Shown here: in pieces, positions 32,134-33,800 of the stretch
Position numbering within the stretch: the first letter of the stretch is position 1
How the letters are laid out: the number at the start of each line of letters is the position of its first letter
Assembly (NCBI GenBank): GCA_903860935.1
Contig: CAIOSQ010000365.1
Span: forward strand, 1-33,800
Source: an uncultured Rhodospirillales bacterium
Lineage (GTDB): Bacteria > Pseudomonadota > Alphaproteobacteria > CACIAM-22H2
DNA length: 33,800 nt
Direction: 5' to 3'
Position numbers and translations under genes: made by a program
Notes under the pieces: generated by a model
Database searches by the model: none
What the model saw: only the letters and a program-made list of their open reading frames with translations
What the model was told of the DNA's origin: nothing

Positions 32134-33735
32134 ATGGCCGACCGGGTCCATCTCTACGACACGACGCTTCGCGACGGCGCACAGACGCAGGGCGTGGATT
32201 TCGGCGTCGCGGACAAGCGGGCGATCGCCGAGGCCCTGGACGAACTTGGTGTCGACTATGTCGAGGGTGGCTGGCCTGGCGCCAACCCGACGGACGATGC
32301 GTTCTTCGCCGCTCCGCCGCGGTTCCGCGCCGCGCGCCTCGCCGCATTTGGCATGACGCGCCGCGCCGGCCGGTCGGCCGCCAATGATCCGGGGCTCAGT
32401 GCGGTGATCGGCGCAGGCTCGCCGGTCGTCACGCTGTTCGGCAAGACCTGGGATTTCCATCTGCGCGAGGCGCTCGGCGTCGATCTGGTCGAAGGCGTCG
32501 ACATGATCGGCGGCTCGATCGCGGAGGCCGTTTCGCGCGGCCGTGAGGCGATCTTCGACGCGGAGCATTTCTTCGATGGCTACAAGGCGAACCCGAGCTT
32601 TGCGCGTGACTGCCTTGCCGCGGCGCACGATGCGGGGGCCCGCTGGATCGTTCTGTGCGACACGAATGGCGGAACCCTGCCGCACGAGATCGAGCGGATC
32701 GTCGGCGAACTGACGGCGCTCGTTCCTGGCGACCGACTGGGCATCCACTGCCACAACGACACGGAGAACGCGGTCGCCAATTCCCTGGCTGCCGTGCGCG
32801 CCGGCGCGCGTCATGTCCAGGGCACGCTCAACGGACTTGGGGAGCGCTGCGGCAACGCGAACCTGACCTCGATCATCCCGAACCTTGTGCTCAAGATGGG
32901 CTATGCGACGGGGATCGACGTGCAGCGACTGTCGCGGCTCACTCACGTGTCGCGGCTACTGGACGACCGGTTGAACCGGGCACCGTCCCGGGGCGCCGCC
33001 TATGTCGGCGAGAGTGCCTTCGCACACAAGGGGGGCGTCCATGTCTCGGCGGTCGAGAAGGACCCGCGCACCTACGAGCATGTGACGCCGGAGTCTGTCG
33101 GCAACCGCCGTAACATCGTCGTGTCGGATCAGGCCGGGCGAGCCAATGTCCTGGCACGGTTCCGCGAACTTGGTCTCGACATCGCGGCCACCGATACGCG
33201 TGTCCAGACGCTCGTCGACGAGGTCAAGCGGCGCGAGCACGACGGCTTCGCTTATGACGGGGCGGAAGCAAGCTTCGAGCTTCTCGCGCGCCGGGCGCTC
33301 GGGCGCGTGCCGGAGTTCTTCTCGCTCGTGTCTTTCCGGGTGATCACCGAGCGGCGCTTCGACGCGCGGGGCGAATTGGTGACGTTGTCCGAGGCGACGG
33401 TGAAACTTGACGCGCGGGGTCAGCGATTCCTGACGGTCGGCGAGGGCAACGGTCCCGTCAACGCGCTCGACGGGGCGCTGCGGGCGGCGCTCGGCCCGAT
33501 GTATCCGGCGCTCCACGACATGCGCCTCGTGGACTACAAGGTCAGGATCCTGACACCTGAGGATGGAACGCGCGCGGTGACGCGCGTGATGATCGAAAGC
33601 GCGGATCGCGGCGGAGAGGCAGGGGCGGCACGGCACTGGTCGACAGTCGGCGTCTCCGCGAACGTGATCGACGCCTCGTACAACGCGCTGCTCGATGCGA
33701 TCACCTGGAAGCTCTTCAAGGACGGCGCTGGCTGA
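32134..33735 (+). CDS. cimA: (R)-citramalate synthase
   Basis: 533 residues of the LeuA/HOA/CimA family. It condenses pyruvate and acetyl-CoA to (R)-citramalate, giving a threonine-independent route to 2-oxobutyrate and isoleucine. The HMGL-like barrel has LYDTTLRDGAQTQGVDF at the N-terminus, the metal ligands H205-x-H207 in HCHNDTENAVANS, and NGLGERCGNANLTS. The C-terminal LeuA dimer/regulatory domain (about 400-533) is present, so feedback control by isoleucine is plausible. The sequence type (GAQTQGVDF, TLFGKTWDFH) is that of CimA rather than LeuA. It starts 2 nt after cysS. Confidence 0.93.
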   Translation: MADRVHLYDTTLRDGAQTQGVDFGVADKRAIAEALDELGVDYVEGGWPGANPTDDAFFAAPPRFRAARLAAFGMTRRAGRSAANDPGLSAVIGAGSPVVTLFGKTWDFHLREALGVDLVEGVDMIGGSIAEAVSRGREAIFDAEHFFDGYKANPSFARDCLAAAHDAGARWIVLCDTNGGTLPHEIERIVGELTALVPGDRLGIHCHNDTENAVANSLAAVRAGARHVQGTLNGLGERCGNANLTSIIPNLVLKMGYATGIDVQRLSRLTHVSRLLDDRLNRAPSRGAAYVGESAFAHKGGVHVSAVEKDPRTYEHVTPESVGNRRNIVVSDQAGRANVLARFRELGLDIAATDTRVQTLVDEVKRREHDGFAYDGAEASFELLARRALGRVPEFFSLVSFRVITERRFDARGELVTLSEATVKLDARGQRFLTVGEGNGPVNALDGALRAALGPMYPALHDMRLVDYKVRILTPEDGTRAVTRVMIESADRGGEAGAARHWSTVGVSANVIDASYNALLDAITWKLFKDGAG

Positions 33736-33800
33736 TGGACAGCGCGCCGGCTCCGGTCGTCGTCCTGGTGCGGCCGCAACTTGCCGAGAACATCGGCATG
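33735..33800 (+). CDS. trmJ: tRNA (cytidine/uridine-2'-O-)-methyltransferase TrmJ, N-terminus (runs off the right edge)
   Basis: Twenty-two codons are visible: a short lead followed by VVVLVRPQLAENIGM, the motif 1 of SPOUT-class TrmJ enzymes, which 2'-O-methylate position 32 of tRNAs. The ATG overlaps the cimA stop as TGATG. The knotted SAM-binding part is outside the window, so a related TrmH-family enzyme cannot be excluded. Confidence 0.75.
   Translation, partial: MDSAPAPVVVLVRPQLAENIGM

Noticed and set aside
1-33800. Mobile elements, prophage, CRISPR or a defence island
   Set aside because: No transposase, integrase, phage or Cas motif, no array-like repeats, and no abrupt change in base composition was noticed. 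The tRNA-Val is intact, and I saw no duplicated 3' end that would mark an attachment site.

Overview
The window is a dense, GC-rich chromosomal segment of an alphaproteobacterium. Codon use and gene content fit a Rhodospirillales-like lineage: DUF4169, a type II DAHP synthase, a short GluRS, a DUF599 protein and a standalone CoxL-type oxidase. This placement is inference, because no rRNA or other phylogenetic marker is present. There are no insertion sequences, phage genes or CRISPR arrays. Both ends are cut inside genes: speE on the left and trmJ on the right.

Left part (1-10.2 kb): spermidine synthesis (speD-speE, minus strand). Next is a minus-strand operon of tsaC/Sua5, a D-2-hydroxyglutarate-dehydrogenase-type FAD enzyme and an acyl-CoA dehydrogenase. 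A divergent plus-strand pair follows (orphan ParA-type ATPase, MFS transporter). A minus-strand pair of a CoxL-type molybdenum hydroxylase and cysQ closes this part. The MFS and cysQ genes converge on one hairpin whose arms contain both stop codons.

Middle (10.2-16.7 kb) is the least conventional part. After yedK/HMCES comes a well-formed TPP riboswitch with a helix that would sequester the Shine-Dalgarno sequence. It precedes a periplasmic solute-binding protein that has no permease or ATPase beside it. Downstream are an IpdAB/GctAB-like class I CoA-transferase-fold pair without an evident catalytic Glu, a class III CoA-transferase, a DUF4169 protein and a creatinase-like 'M24' enzyme that has lost all five metal ligands. 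A tRNA-Val(CAC) with a strong promoter lies on the opposite strand.

Right part (16.7-33.8 kb): mostly housekeeping genes, all on the plus strand after gph. They are DUF3108, glmU-glmS (UDP-GlcNAc and glucosamine-6-P), DUF599, gor, a PhyH dioxygenase, type II aroG, nitronate monooxygenase, a UPF0114 protein with an internal deletion, nadE, gltX, cysS (with a possible Cys-containing leader peptide), cimA and trmJ. Many pairs overlap by 1 or 4 nt (ATGA, GTGA, TGATG), which suggests translational coupling. No gene-free stretch exceeds 300 bases; the longest (11004-11255) is filled by the promoter and riboswitch.
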